This document shows positions 1 through 8,777 of a stretch of DNA of 64,000 nucleotides, in pieces. Below the pieces are notes generated by a model. That model had not been told where the DNA came from. It saw only the letters and a program-made list of their open reading frames with translations, and did no database searches. Source of the stretch: Chryseobacterium indologenes. GTDB taxonomy: Bacteria; Bacteroidota; Bacteroidia; Flavobacteriales; Weeksellaceae. The stretch is from positions 310,001 to 374,000 of the forward strand of contig NZ_LJOD01000001.1 in the NCBI RefSeq assembly GCF_001295265.1, read 5' to 3'. Within the stretch, counting starts at the first letter, position 1; every line of letters begins with the position of its first letter. The position numbers and the translations under genes are program-made.

Positions 1-2695
1 TTACAGCGCTTAGCTCTTCTTTAGCTTCAATAATTAAGCTACCGATATTTTTAGCTAGCAGGGTGTTTTCATCAACATTGATTTCAGCACCTAATCTGTT
101 TCCGAAACTCATTTTAGCCAGTGCTACTGCTACACCTCCATCTTTCACTGTTTTTACAGAGGCAATTTTTCCTGACTTAATATTTTCAAAGATGAATTCA
201 TAGACATCTTTTAAGGCAGCATAGTCCGGAAGGCCGCTTTCCTGAGCCACATGATTGAAGAAATAGATTCTGTTTCCTGCTGCTTTAAATTCCGGAGAAA
301 TGATATTTTGCTTTTCTCCGTTAGCGCATGCGAAAGAGATCAATGTTGGCGGCACGTTCAGATCCTGATAGGTTCCGCTCATGGAGTCTTTTCCTCCGAT
401 GGCAGCTAAACCAAGATTCATCTGAGCATCGTAGGCTCCTAAAAGGGAAGCTAAAGGTTTACCCCATTTTTCAGGGTTTTGTCCCAGTTTTTCGAAATAT
501 TCCTGGAAGCTCAGCCTGATATTTTTGTAATCTCCACCCATGGCAACAATCTTTGCAACGCTTTCTACAACTGCATAAGATGCTCCCAGCAATGAGTTCT
601 GTTTTGAGATTTCAGCATCAAAGCCCCAGCTTGCCAGGGAAACGGTTTTGATATCTTTTGCTCCTAAAACGGGCAGTGTCTGCACACTTCCTTCCATTAA
701 GGTCTGCTGATATTTTCCGCCTAGAGGCATCGCTACGGTAGTTCCTCCCACTGAAGAGTCGAACATTTCCAATAATCCCTTTTGAGAAGCTACATTTTTG
801 TCGCTTAGTATATTCAGGAAGTTTTCTTTTGTGAATGCTTTGGTTTCTTCTTTTACTTCTTCAAGATGGGTGATTTTCACTTCCTGAGATTTTGAGCATC
901 CGTTGGTATCCAGGAATGCTCTTGAAAGATCTACAATTTTATCGCCTTTCCAGAACATCTGCATTCTTCCTGAGTCTGTTACTTTCGCTACTTCTACCGC
1001 TACGATATTTTCAGCTTCACAGAATTTAATGAACTTTTCCTTATCTTTAGGATCTACCACTACAGCCATTCTTTCCTGAGATTCGGAAATAGCAAGCTCC
1101 GTTCCGTTCAGACCTTCATATTTTAAAGGAAGTACATCAAGATTTACCTCAAGTGAATCTGCAATTTCCCCGATGGCTACGGAAACTCCTCCGGCTCCGA
1201 AGTCGTTTGATTTTTTAATCAGTCTTGTCACCTCCGGATTTCTGAACAGTCTCTGGATTTTACGTTCTTCCACTGCATTTCCTTTCTGAACTTCGGAACT
1301 CATGGTATGAATAGAAGTTTCGTCCTGTTCTTTTGAACTTCCGCTGGCACCGCCAACTCCGTCACGTCCTGTTGCTCCTCCTAAAATAATGATGGAATCA
1401 CCATTGGCTGGTTTTTCACGTCTTACCCAGTCTATAGGAACCGCTCCGGTTACAAACCCTACTTCCATTCTTTTGGCTTTGTAGCCTTCATCATAAATTT
1501 CGGAAACCATGGTTGTTGCCAGACCAATCTGGTTACCGTACGATGAATATCCGTTGGCCGCCTGTCTGGTAATGGTTTTCTGAGGTAATTTTCCCGGTAA
1601 GGTTTTGTTTACCGGTTCTAAAACATCTGCTGCCCCTGTCAGCCTCATTGCCTGGAATACAAAAGATCTTCCGGATAACGGATCTCTGATAGCTCCTCCC
1701 AAACAAGTAGATGCTCCTCCGAAAGGTTCAATTTCTGTTGGGTGATTGTGGGTTTCATTTTTGAATAGTAGGTACCAAGGTTCTTTTTTACCGTCGTATT
1801 CTGCTTCAATCTGGATGGTACATGCATTGATCTCATCGGAAATCACAAGATTATCCAGATTACCTGTTTTATGGAAATATTTACCGCATACAGTAGCCAG
1901 ATCCATTAAGGAAATTGGCTTCAGCTCGCGGCCTAAGAATTTTCTTTTTTCAATATAGTCATTGAAAATGGTTTCCAATGTATGTTTGAACTGCCCTTCA
2001 AACTGAATATCTGACAATTCTGTTTCAAAAGTGGTATGACGGCAGTGGTCACTCCAGTAGGTGTCTAAAACTTTAAGTTCTGTTTCTGTAGGATTTCTCT
2101 GCTCTGTTTTGAAATATTCCTGAATGAACTTCAGGTCATCCAATCCCAGGGCGAAACCGTGGTTATTGTAGAAATTCTCAAGTTCAGCATCATTAAAACT
2201 GATAAAATTTTCATGAACCAAAACTTTTGAAGGGGTTTCATCGGCGGGAATATCCAGTACGGACAGGTCTTTCTCCTGAGATTCTACTTTATTGATCAGC
2301 AGGTCTTTGATCTTAACAAGGTCTGATTCAGAGATTCCTTCAAATTCGATGAGTTTACCGCTTCTTACTTTTGATTGTTCATTTTCCGTTAACAATGCAA
2401 TACACTGCTGGGCAGAATCTGCTCTCTGGTCATACTGTCCGGGTAGAAATTCCATTCCAAAATGGATTTTTTCTGCCGGGTTTTCTGTGTGTAAAATATC
2501 GGTAACAGGGTCTACAAAAGTATTATATACTACTTTTTCGAATTCTCCGTCATTCAAACCGAAGATATCGTACACATTGTATACTTTTACGCTTTGAACA
2601 GCGGGAACAACCGCTTTTACTTCATCAAAAATTTTTGGACTTTCGACATCGAAAATTCCTCTTTTTTCTACGAAAATTCTTTTGTTTTTAGACAT
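1..2695 (-). CDS. purL: Phosphoribosylformylglycinamidine synthase (large form), 3' end outside window
   Basis: FGAM synthase converts FGAR, glutamine and ATP to FGAM in the fourth step of purine synthesis, in the cytoplasm. The frame is open from the ATG at 2695 to the left edge, so about 898 N-terminal codons of a roughly 1,230-residue single-chain enzyme are present; the C-terminal glutaminase part lies outside. The glycine-rich nucleotide loop GGATGRDGVGG (read from about 1380 downwards) and the following stretches ending NDFGAGGVSVAIGE and ISESQERMAVV are typical of the FGAM synthase ATP-binding halves. No clear promoter box is seen in the 43 bp before the start; it may be co-transcribed with the serine hydrolase genes upstream. 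purB lies a few genes upstream on the same strand, so two purine genes are loosely clustered. Family assignment is secure. Confidence 0.96.
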   Translation of the reverse strand, partial: MSKNKRIFVEKRGIFDVESPKIFDEVKAVVPAVQSVKVYNVYDIFGLNDGEFEKVVYNTFVDPVTDILHTENPAEKIHFGMEFLPGQYDQRADSAQQCIALLTENEQSKVRSGKLIEFEGISESDLVKIKDLLINKVESQEKDLSVLDIPADETPSKVLVHENFISFNDAELENFYNNHGFALGLDDLKFIQEYFKTEQRNPTETELKVLDTYWSDHCRHTTFETELSDIQFEGQFKHTLETIFNDYIEKRKFLGRELKPISLMDLATVCGKYFHKTGNLDNLVISDEINACTIQIEAEYDGKKEPWYLLFKNETHNHPTEIEPFGGASTCLGGAIRDPLSGRSFVFQAMRLTGAADVLEPVNKTLPGKLPQKTITRQAANGYSSYGNQIGLATTMVSEIYDEGYKAKRMEVGFVTGAVPIDWVRREKPANGDSIIILGGATGRDGVGGASGSSKEQDETSIHTMSSEVQKGNAVEERKIQRLFRNPEVTRLIKKSNDFGAGGVSVAIGEIADSLEVNLDVLPLKYEGLNGTELAISESQERMAVVVDPKDKEKFIKFCEAENIVAVEVAKVTDSGRMQMFWKGDKIVDLSRAFLDTNGCSKSQEVKITHLEEVKEETKAFTKENFLNILSDKNVASQKGLLEMFDSSVGGTTVAMPLGGKYQQTLMEGSVQTLPVLGAKDIKTVSLASWGFDAEISKQNSLLGASYAVVESVAKIVAMGGDYKNIRLSFQEYFEKLGQNPEKWGKPLASLLGAYDAQMNLGLAAIGGKDSMSGTYQDLNVPPTLISFACANGEKQNIISPEFKAAGNRIYFFNHVAQESGLPDYAALKDVYEFIFENIKSGKIASVKTVKDGGVAVALAKMSFGNRLGAEINVDENTLLAKNIGSLIIEAKEELSAV

Positions 2696-2738
2696 TAGAT
2701 GTCAGATTTTAATATTAGATTTATTTATTCTTTTTACT

Positions 2739-4166
2739 TTAAAGTACCAGTGTCAAATTTCTATCCGGAGTTCCGTCTGCATTGGAAGCTCTTTTAGGTG
2801 CATTCATCCAGACCACTTTATTCAGTACAAATTTAAAGGAATATGTCTTACCTTTTTCAAATTTGGATATGGGAACTTCCAGTTCGAACCGGTTTTTCTC
2901 TTTTTTTGTCATTTGGTATTCTTTATTTACAGAATTCCAGCCATTGAAGGAACCTGCTACTGCAACAGTGTTGAGCAATCCTGCATCTGCATTTTGGGGA
3001 TGGGTATAGCTGAACACCACCTTATTTCCTCTTACCGAATATCCGTACACTTCTTTTTTTGCTGATGATGAAGTGAGGTCTTCCATAATTTCTGAAGCAC
3101 AGTCCAGAAGCACAAATCCGCCCCCGTCTACACTAACATTTACAATCATACAGATTCCTATATTCAGTTCGGGATATACTGTAAACCAGGTTTGGGTTCC
3201 AAAAGAGCCACCATGTTTAAATCCAACTTTTCCAAATTCACTGATGTAATAGTCATCCCAAAGATAGCCCTTCCAGGTTTCTTTACTGTTCTCTATATTT
3301 TTATGGGTTTCCTGAACGACCTTGTCTTTTGAATACAGCTCATCTTTCAGAAACTTCATCAGATCTCCAAGAGTTGATTTTGTTCTTGCTCCTGTAGAAC
3401 CCCATAAATTAGAGGCAAAATGAGGCATTAACTGATGATCCCCGTCGTATCCATTGGCCAATGTTTCATTTTTCCCCAGGGTGAACTTAGTATTCTTCAT
3501 TCCTAATTTTGAAAAAATATTTTCATTGAAAAGCGTTTCTACCTCTTTACCATAAATATTTTCAAGGATATGTCCTGCCAGTTCAAGACTTAGGTTACTG
3601 TATTGATATTTAAATCCGGGAACGGTATCCAGTTTTACCAGCTTCAGATCTTTTAAAAACTGGTCTTTGAAATAGCCAGCTTCACGTTCCATTATTAAGA
3701 AAGGGCTTTTACCCGTCCAGTTTTTACCTCTCAAATCATCTTCATCAGGCAGGCTTCTTGGTAATGCTGTAGTATAAGAAAGGATATTTCTGACTTTTAT
3801 AGGAGTTCCGTTATATTCTAAATTCCGGTAATCGTCTTTAAGATATTTCCTAATGTCATCATCAAGGTTAATTTTTCCTTCCAATACTGCTTTAGACAGC
3901 ATCTGACCTGTAAAAAGCTTAGTTACTGAAGCAATTTCAAAATAGGTATTATCATTTGCCCGGTTTCCCTTTCCTTTGTCGAGTTCACCAAAATGTCTGG
4001 TATAGATTTTCCCATCTTTTATGATTCCTATGGACACGGAATAAGCACCTGATTTTTCAGCCAGTTTTTTTGCATTTGCTTCAATGATTGAATATACCGT
4101 CTTTTCACTCTGTGAATAGCTTTTCACAAAGGTCAGAATAAATATAAACATCAATACATTTCTCAT
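2739..4166 (-). CDS. Secreted class-C serine hydrolase with C-terminal CBM48-like domain (copy 2)
   Basis: 475 residues. A signal peptide (residues 1-19, ending SYSQ) is followed by a beta-lactamase/D-aminopeptidase-like domain (PF00144 type). The catalytic tetrad motif S80-V-T-K83 is visible, then a YSN motif in the middle of the domain and a KHGG motif standing in for KTG. The last 90 or so residues (AGSFNGWN, then a YSFKFVLNKVVWMN segment) look like an isoamylase-N/AMPK-beta type glycogen-binding fold. The pairing of hydrolase and carbohydrate-binding-like domain is unusual. It is a tandem paralogue of the gene at 4187-5608, only 20 bp downstream of it and co-directional. Substrate is unknown: esterase, peptidase or beta-lactamase-like activity are all possible. 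The fold is secure, the specificity is not. Confidence 0.88.
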   Translation of the reverse strand: MRNVLMFIFILTFVKSYSQSEKTVYSIIEANAKKLAEKSGAYSVSIGIIKDGKIYTRHFGELDKGKGNRANDNTYFEIASVTKLFTGQMLSKAVLEGKINLDDDIRKYLKDDYRNLEYNGTPIKVRNILSYTTALPRSLPDEDDLRGKNWTGKSPFLIMEREAGYFKDQFLKDLKLVKLDTVPGFKYQYSNLSLELAGHILENIYGKEVETLFNENIFSKLGMKNTKFTLGKNETLANGYDGDHQLMPHFASNLWGSTGARTKSTLGDLMKFLKDELYSKDKVVQETHKNIENSKETWKGYLWDDYYISEFGKVGFKHGGSFGTQTWFTVYPELNIGICMIVNVSVDGGGFVLLDCASEIMEDLTSSSAKKEVYGYSVRGNKVVFSYTHPQNADAGLLNTVAVAGSFNGWNSVNKEYQMTKKEKNRFELEVPISKFEKGKTYSFKFVLNKVVWMNAPKRASNADGTPDRNLTLVL

Positions 4167-4186
4167 CAGGCTGATCTTTCTTTTAT

Positions 4187-5608
4187 TTAAAGTGTGAATA
4201 TTAAGTTCTTATCCGGTGTACTGTCTGCATTGGAAGCCCTTTTAGGAGCATTCATCCAGGCGGCCTTGTTCAGTACAAATTTAAAGGTATATGTCTTCCC
4301 TTTTTCAAATTTGGATACGGGAACTTCCAGTTCAAACCGGTTTTTATCTTTTCTCGTCATCTGGTAGTCTTTATTTTCAGGGTTCCAGTCATTGAAGGAG
4401 CCTGCTACTGCAACGGTATTGAGTAGTCCGGCATCTGCATTTTGGGGATGGGTATAGCTGAACACAACATTATTTCCTTTTACAGAATATCCGTACACTT
4501 CTTTTTTTGCTGAAGGTGCTGCAAAATCTTCGACCATTTCACCCACGGCGTTCTGAAGTATGGGAAATGTTGTGGGCGTACTGTTGTTGATGATCACACA
4601 AATTCCCATTTTAAGTTCGGGATAGATGGCAAACCAGGTTTGTGTACCGAATGCCCCACCATGTTTATTGCCTACCTTTCCGTATTCACTGATGTAGAAG
4701 TTATCCCAGAAGTAACTGTGCCAGTTTTCCTTGCTGTTATCAATATTTCTTTGTGATTCCAGAATGACTTTGTCTTTTGAGTACAGTTCATTTTTCATAA
4801 ATTTCATCAGGTCTCCCATGCTGGATATGGTTTTCATTCCTGAGGAACTCCACAGGTTGGATTCAAAATGCGGCATCAGCTTTCCGTCGTAATACCCATT
4901 TGCTACAGGTACATTTTTGCCCGCTCCGAATTTAGTATGCTGCATTCCCAGTCTGGAAAAAATATTTTCATTGAAAAGGGTTTCTATGCTCTTTCCATAT
5001 ACATTTTCCAAAATAACTCCTGTCAGTTCGAGGCTTAGATTACTGTAGTTGTATTCTACTCCCGGAAGTCCTTTCAGTTTTACATTTTTTAAATCTTTGA
5101 AAAACTGCTCCCTGGAATAAGATGCAGAGAGATCTCTTAATAAAAACGGGGTTTCGCTCGTCAGATTTTTATAAATAGCTTCATCATCGGGTAATGTCCG
5201 TGGTAATGCAGAATTGTAAGCGATAAAGTTTTTGATTTTAATCGGAGTACCGTTGTATTGCAGATTGGGATAATCTCCTTTCAGGTATTTCCTGATATCG
5301 TCATCAAGGTTAATCTTTCCGTCAACCACTGCTTTTGCCAGTAATTGTCCGGTCATCACCTTGGTAACTGAAGCAATTTCAAAATAGGTATTATCGTTGG
5401 CTTTATTGCCTTTTCCTTTGTCTATTTCTCCGAAATGTCTGGTATAGATTTTCCCGTCTTTCAGAACCCCGACAGAAACGGAATACGCTCCGGATGTTTC
5501 TGCAATTTTTTTAGCGTTTGCATCTATTATGGTATAAACAGCTTTATCATTTTGCGCATAATTCTTTGTGAACGCTAAAGCCAGTACCAATACGAATATA
5601 TTCTTCAT
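4187..5608 (-). CDS. Secreted class-C serine hydrolase with C-terminal CBM48-like domain (copy 1)
   Basis: 473 residues, collinear with and very similar to the protein of 2739-4166. It has a signal peptide (1-19, ending NYAQ), the S80-V-T-K83 active-site motif, a YSN motif, a KHGG motif, and the same C-terminal AGSFNDWN/YTFKFVLNKAAWMN carbohydrate-binding-like domain. The two C-terminal domains are closer to each other than the central hydrolase parts, for example at the positions around the GAP/GST insert. This suggests either stronger constraint or gene conversion at the 3' ends. It begins 15 bp downstream of the WG-repeat gene, so the WG gene and both hydrolases probably form one transcript. 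The function is inferred only to the level of a periplasmic or secreted serine hydrolase. Confidence 0.88.
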   Translation of the reverse strand: MKNIFVLVLALAFTKNYAQNDKAVYTIIDANAKKIAETSGAYSVSVGVLKDGKIYTRHFGEIDKGKGNKANDNTYFEIASVTKVMTGQLLAKAVVDGKINLDDDIRKYLKGDYPNLQYNGTPIKIKNFIAYNSALPRTLPDDEAIYKNLTSETPFLLRDLSASYSREQFFKDLKNVKLKGLPGVEYNYSNLSLELTGVILENVYGKSIETLFNENIFSRLGMQHTKFGAGKNVPVANGYYDGKLMPHFESNLWSSSGMKTISSMGDLMKFMKNELYSKDKVILESQRNIDNSKENWHSYFWDNFYISEYGKVGNKHGGAFGTQTWFAIYPELKMGICVIINNSTPTTFPILQNAVGEMVEDFAAPSAKKEVYGYSVKGNNVVFSYTHPQNADAGLLNTVAVAGSFNDWNPENKDYQMTRKDKNRFELEVPVSKFEKGKTYTFKFVLNKAAWMNAPKRASNADSTPDKNLIFTL

Positions 5609-5623
5609 TGAGTTTCTTCTCTG

Positions 5624-6586
5624 TTATTTAGTTTTATTGGGGTTATCAGGGTGTTCTTTCTGAAATTTTTCTGCGGCTTGAGTTTCTTTTTTCAGCCATT
5701 TTTCAAAAGGGAGCTTTTCATCATCATAATCTACAGCGTACACTGTTTTCCCATCTTCGGATACCGTAAATTTGAAGCGGTAGTCTGATCCTGTATTTTC
5801 TTTTCTGTAATCATAGGTATTCACCTGATAAAACGGGAAATTTTCTTTAGGTCTTTCTACGATTTCAAAGTATAATTTCTTTTCATTTTCAGATAGCTTA
5901 TTATAAAGATTTACGTAATAAATATCGGAAAGTTTTTTATTCTGCTGATTGAAAAACTGAAGAATATTCTTCTCTTTTTCACTGTAACTGAACGGATACG
6001 GATAATATTTCCCGTCAATTTCCACATCCTTTTCAGACTTCTGTGATACGGGCTGAATTACTTCTCCTTTGGTATTCATAATACCCCATGTTCCTCCAAC
6101 AATGGATTTGTGCTCGTCTTCTGTTTTTTCCCAGTCGCAGCCGTCACAGAAAGCGGCGTATCCATAATTGAAAGGGGATACAAAATCATGCTCTGCGGCA
6201 ATCATTATTTTCCCGTTCCTGTCGGCAAAACCTATTTTTCCGTTTTTCACTATCCTCATCAGCCCTTCAGAAAAATAATCTGCTCCGTTATCATAAAAGA
6301 AAGGTCTGTACAAAAAATTTCCTTTTCTGTCATAGACATATCCCCATTCGTTCTTCTGACGCTGTTCTCCTTTTTTTTCTCCATCAAAATAAATGGTCTC
6401 CCCCTTAACCAGCTCTCCGTCTTTAAGGTCTGAGTAAATCATGAATTGGGCAGGAACAATTACTTTTCCGGCTTTATTCTTTACTCCAACCAGGGAATCT
6501 TTGGATTTGAAGTATTGTAAAACTTCTTTTTCCTGGGAGAAGGCAATAATGGGTGTCAATAAAATGGTTAATAGAATCTTTTTCAT
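5624..6586 (-). CDS. Exported WG-repeat protein
   Basis: 320 residues. A short signal peptide (1-17, ending AFSQ) leads to several WG-type beta repeats, recognisable from phrases such as LVGVKNKAGKVIVPAQF, WGYVYDRKGNFLYRPFF, KIGFADRNGKIMIAAEHD and WGIMNTKGEVIQPVS. WG repeats are common in Bacteroidota exported proteins, and their biochemical role is undefined. The C-terminal third (from about residue 200) is charged, ends in a Lys/Glu-rich tail, and does not resemble the repeats. A CDGCDW segment near residue 152 places two cysteines close together. It is the first gene of the probable operon with the two serine hydrolases and sits behind the purB terminator. No specific function can be assigned. 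Confidence 0.8.
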   Translation of the reverse strand: MKKILLTILLTPIIAFSQEKEVLQYFKSKDSLVGVKNKAGKVIVPAQFMIYSDLKDGELVKGETIYFDGEKKGEQRQKNEWGYVYDRKGNFLYRPFFYDNGADYFSEGLMRIVKNGKIGFADRNGKIMIAAEHDFVSPFNYGYAAFCDGCDWEKTEDEHKSIVGGTWGIMNTKGEVIQPVSQKSEKDVEIDGKYYPYPFSYSEKEKNILQFFNQQNKKLSDIYYVNLYNKLSENEKKLYFEIVERPKENFPFYQVNTYDYRKENTGSDYRFKFTVSEDGKTVYAVDYDDEKLPFEKWLKKETQAAEKFQKEHPDNPNKTK

Positions 6587-6611
6587 ATGAACAACAGGGT
6601 CTGAAATAAAA

Positions 6612-6634
6612 TATGCAGCCCAAAAGGCTGCATA
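6612..6634 (-). terminator. purB terminator
   Basis: Perfect 9-bp stem (TATGCAGCC / GGCTGCATA) with a CAAAA loop in plus-strand orientation. On the minus strand it is followed by a U-rich run. It lies 6 bp downstream of the purB stop and separates purB from the WG-repeat/serine hydrolase operon. Confidence 0.8.
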
Positions 6635-6639
6635 CTTCT

Positions 6640-8067
6640 TTATACCTTAAGATCAGCTTCCAGTCCTATCAAATCTTTATTCTGATCCAGGATCGGCTGG
6701 ACTTCATTCTTGATGAATTCCTCCGTCTGAATTGGGGCAAACCCGATAAAGTTTTTAGGATCTAAAACTTCTTTTAATTTCGATTTATCTAATTTCAAAG
6801 AATCATCATTTAAGATTCTTTCAATAAGGTCATTTTCTTTTCCTTCTACTTTCACCTGCTTGGATGCTTCCATAGAGTGAACTCTGATCACTTCGTGGAT
6901 TTCCTGGCGGTCTCCTCCTGCTTTTACTTCTTCCATGATGATGTATTCTGTTGCCATGAAAGGAAGCTCTTCCATAATATGTTTGTTGATTCTGTTCGGA
7001 TATACTACGATTCCGTTCATGATATTGTTCCAGATCAGCAGGATTGCATCAACAGCAAGGAATGCCTGAGGGATTGTTAATCTTTTGTTGGCAGAGTCGT
7101 CCAGTGTTCTTTCAAACCACTGTGTGGAAGCTACCATGGCAGAACTTGTGGTTAAAGACATCACATATTTTGCCAATGCCCCGATTCTTTCGCTTCTCAT
7201 CGGGTTACGTTTGTAAGCCATTGCCGAGGAACCGATCTGGTTTTTCTCGAATGGCTCCTCAATTTCTTTAAGATTCTGAAGTAAACGTAAGTCGTTGGTG
7301 AATTTATGGGCAGATTGTGCGATGTTTCCTAATAATGCAACCACTTTTGCATCAATTTTTCTGTCGTAAGTCTGTCCGGAAACTCCGAAAACTTTTTCAA
7401 AACCAAATCTTTTTGAAAGTTCTTTATCTAAATGTTTTACTTTGGAATAATCACCGTTGAACAGTTCAAGGAAACTTGCCGCTGTTCCTGTAGTTCCTTT
7501 TACTCCTCTGAAACGAAGGGTTTCCAGGAAGAAATCAAGCTCTTCAATGTCAAGAACCAAGCTCTGTAGCCAAAGTGTTGCTCTTTTACCAACGGTAGTA
7601 AGCTGTGCCGGCTGGAAGTGGGTAAATCCTAAAGTAGGAAGATCTTTGTACTGAATGGCAAAATCAGACAGATTCTTCATCACGTTTACCAGCTTTTTCT
7701 TTAAAATTAAAAGTCCGTCACGGATCTGGATAAGGTCTGTATTGTCTCCTACAAAAGCTGAAGTGGCTCCCAGGTGGATAATTCCTTTTGCTGAAGGCGC
7801 CACATCTCCATACGTGTGAACGTGAGCCATTACATCATGACGGAATTTCTTTTCGTATTCTGCCGCTTTATCATAATCGATGTTTTCAGCATTCGCTTTC
7901 AGTTCGGCAATCTGCTCTTCTGTAATGTCAAGACCTAAGTCTTTTTCAATCTCAGCCAGAGCAATCCAAAGCTTTCTCCAGGTACGGAATTTGTTATTAT
8001 GTGAGAAATTAAACAACATTTCTTCACTGGAATAGCGCTCTTCCAATGGATTTTTGTAGGAATTCAT
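6640..8067 (-). CDS. purB: Adenylosuccinate lyase
   Basis: 475 residues. It cleaves SAICAR to AICAR in purine synthesis and adenylosuccinate to AMP, in the cytoplasm. The fumarase/aspartase superfamily signature is present as SSAMAYKRNPMRSE at about residues 282-295. The second conserved block, GATSAFVGDNTD near residue 104, and the THFQPAQ block near residue 147 (general acid/base region) are also intact. The length fits the family. A TATTTTTG promoter box ends 25 bp upstream of the start and a clean terminator follows, so it is probably monocistronic. The assignment is secure. Confidence 0.97.
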   Translation of the reverse strand: MNSYKNPLEERYSSEEMLFNFSHNNKFRTWRKLWIALAEIEKDLGLDITEEQIAELKANAENIDYDKAAEYEKKFRHDVMAHVHTYGDVAPSAKGIIHLGATSAFVGDNTDLIQIRDGLLILKKKLVNVMKNLSDFAIQYKDLPTLGFTHFQPAQLTTVGKRATLWLQSLVLDIEELDFFLETLRFRGVKGTTGTAASFLELFNGDYSKVKHLDKELSKRFGFEKVFGVSGQTYDRKIDAKVVALLGNIAQSAHKFTNDLRLLQNLKEIEEPFEKNQIGSSAMAYKRNPMRSERIGALAKYVMSLTTSSAMVASTQWFERTLDDSANKRLTIPQAFLAVDAILLIWNNIMNGIVVYPNRINKHIMEELPFMATEYIIMEEVKAGGDRQEIHEVIRVHSMEASKQVKVEGKENDLIERILNDDSLKLDKSKLKEVLDPKNFIGFAPIQTEEFIKNEVQPILDQNKDLIGLEADLKV

Positions 8068-8092
8068 TCTTTTCTTTTACTTTTTAGATGTA

Positions 8093-8122
8093 CAAAAATA
8101 CGGTTTTTCGGTGAGAGATAAA
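8093..8122 (-). promoter_or_regulatory. Putative purB promoter
   Basis: On the minus strand a TATTTTTG box (plus 8093-8100) matches the Bacteroidota -7 consensus TAnnTTTG. A TTTA (plus 8119-8122), a near match to the -33 TTTG, lies 18 bp upstream. The predicted start site leaves a leader of about 20 nt before the purB ATG. Confidence 0.5.
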
Positions 8123-8215
8123 AATCCTGTTTTTATGATTTTTTAACCTTGTTTTTTTGTGGATTGATATAGATTTATTGAAAAATTTCAGGATTGTATT
8201 GATTATAAAAACCAA

Positions 8216-8243
8216 AGAGACTATCCACGGGGGAACAGTCTCT
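8216..8243 (-). terminator. Terminator behind the double-glycine peptide gene
   Basis: Perfect 7-bp stem AGAGACT/AGTCTCT closing a 14-nt loop, followed on the minus strand by a T-rich run (TTTGGTTTTTAT). It lies 24 bp past the stop of the small peptide gene, which supports that gene being transcribed. Confidence 0.6.
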
Positions 8244-8267
8244 AATTTGTTTATTCAGAAATCAGTC

Positions 8268-8408
8268 CTATTCAATAGGCCCGCACGGTGATCCTACCGG
8301 AATACATTTTCTTACGAATGAACACCAGAAATACCCGGACAGACACATCGGAATACCTCCCTGAACGGTTTTCAATTCCTGCTTTGAAAGTTTTCTTAAG
8401 TTTTTCAT
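8268..8408 (-). CDS. Double-glycine leader peptide, Cys-rich (bacteriocin-like precursor)
   Basis: A 46-residue peptide. The leader MKNLRKLSKQELKTVQGG (residues 1-18) is a textbook double-glycine leader of the kind cut by C39 peptidase transporters. The core from I19 to E46 carries four cysteines (C22, C29, C35, C42), three prolines and aromatic residues (YFW), and ends CGPIE. Chryseobacterium genomes encode many 'bacteriocin-like' peptides with leaders of this form; the mature function is generally unknown. Four cysteines would allow two disulfides or ring-forming modification. No modification enzyme, C39 transporter or immunity gene is seen within the window, so it is an orphan precursor. 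A hairpin terminator follows at 8216-8243. Coding status is well supported by the leader; bacteriocin activity is an inference. Confidence 0.85.
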   Translation of the reverse strand: MKNLRKLSKQELKTVQGGIPMCLSGYFWCSFVRKCIPVGSPCGPIE

Positions 8409-8731
8409 AATAACATTTTTTTTGATTTTTCCTACTCTGTAAGCTTTTCGGATCCTGCTTTAATTTGGTAATACTAATATACCTATTTTTCGTATAAAAA
8501 TTAAAGTCCGGAAGGATTTTTATCGCTGTTTTATTTCACAGATTTGCAGGTTGGTTATGTAGTTTTTTCGGGATAAAGCCTTATGAATAGTATTATTGTT
8601 TAGGCAGACTAGAGCTCTCCTCTATTGAAATCTGAGGGATTAAATAAAGATTAGGGTATAAGCGGCATAAAAAATAATTACAAATCTGACCAACAGCAAC
8701 ATTGTTTTTTAGAGCAGGAAAATTTCTATAA
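8409..8731. other. 323-bp intergenic stretch without a recognised gene
   Basis: AT-rich sequence between the double-glycine peptide start and the terminator of the next gene. No convincing reading frame, RNA or exact TAnnTTTG promoter box was seen on the minus strand. It must hold the promoter of the small peptide gene, perhaps a non-canonical one. Confidence 0.5.
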
Positions 8732-8759
8732 AAAAAGCCATCCTTACGGACGGCTTTTT
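8732..8759 (-). terminator. Terminator of the small secreted protein gene
   Basis: Hairpin AAAAAGCC-ATCC / GGAC-GGCTTTTT with a TTAC loop and one internal mismatch, flanked by A and T runs so that it could work in both directions. It lies 18 bp past the stop of the gene at 8778-9173. Confidence 0.8.
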
Positions 8760-8777
8760 CCATTTGAAAAATTGAAT

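Noticed and set aside
2292-2597. Plus-strand open frames inside purL
   Set aside because: They lie antisense to a well-conserved purL frame and have no recognisable domain; minus-strand codons fully explain the sequence.
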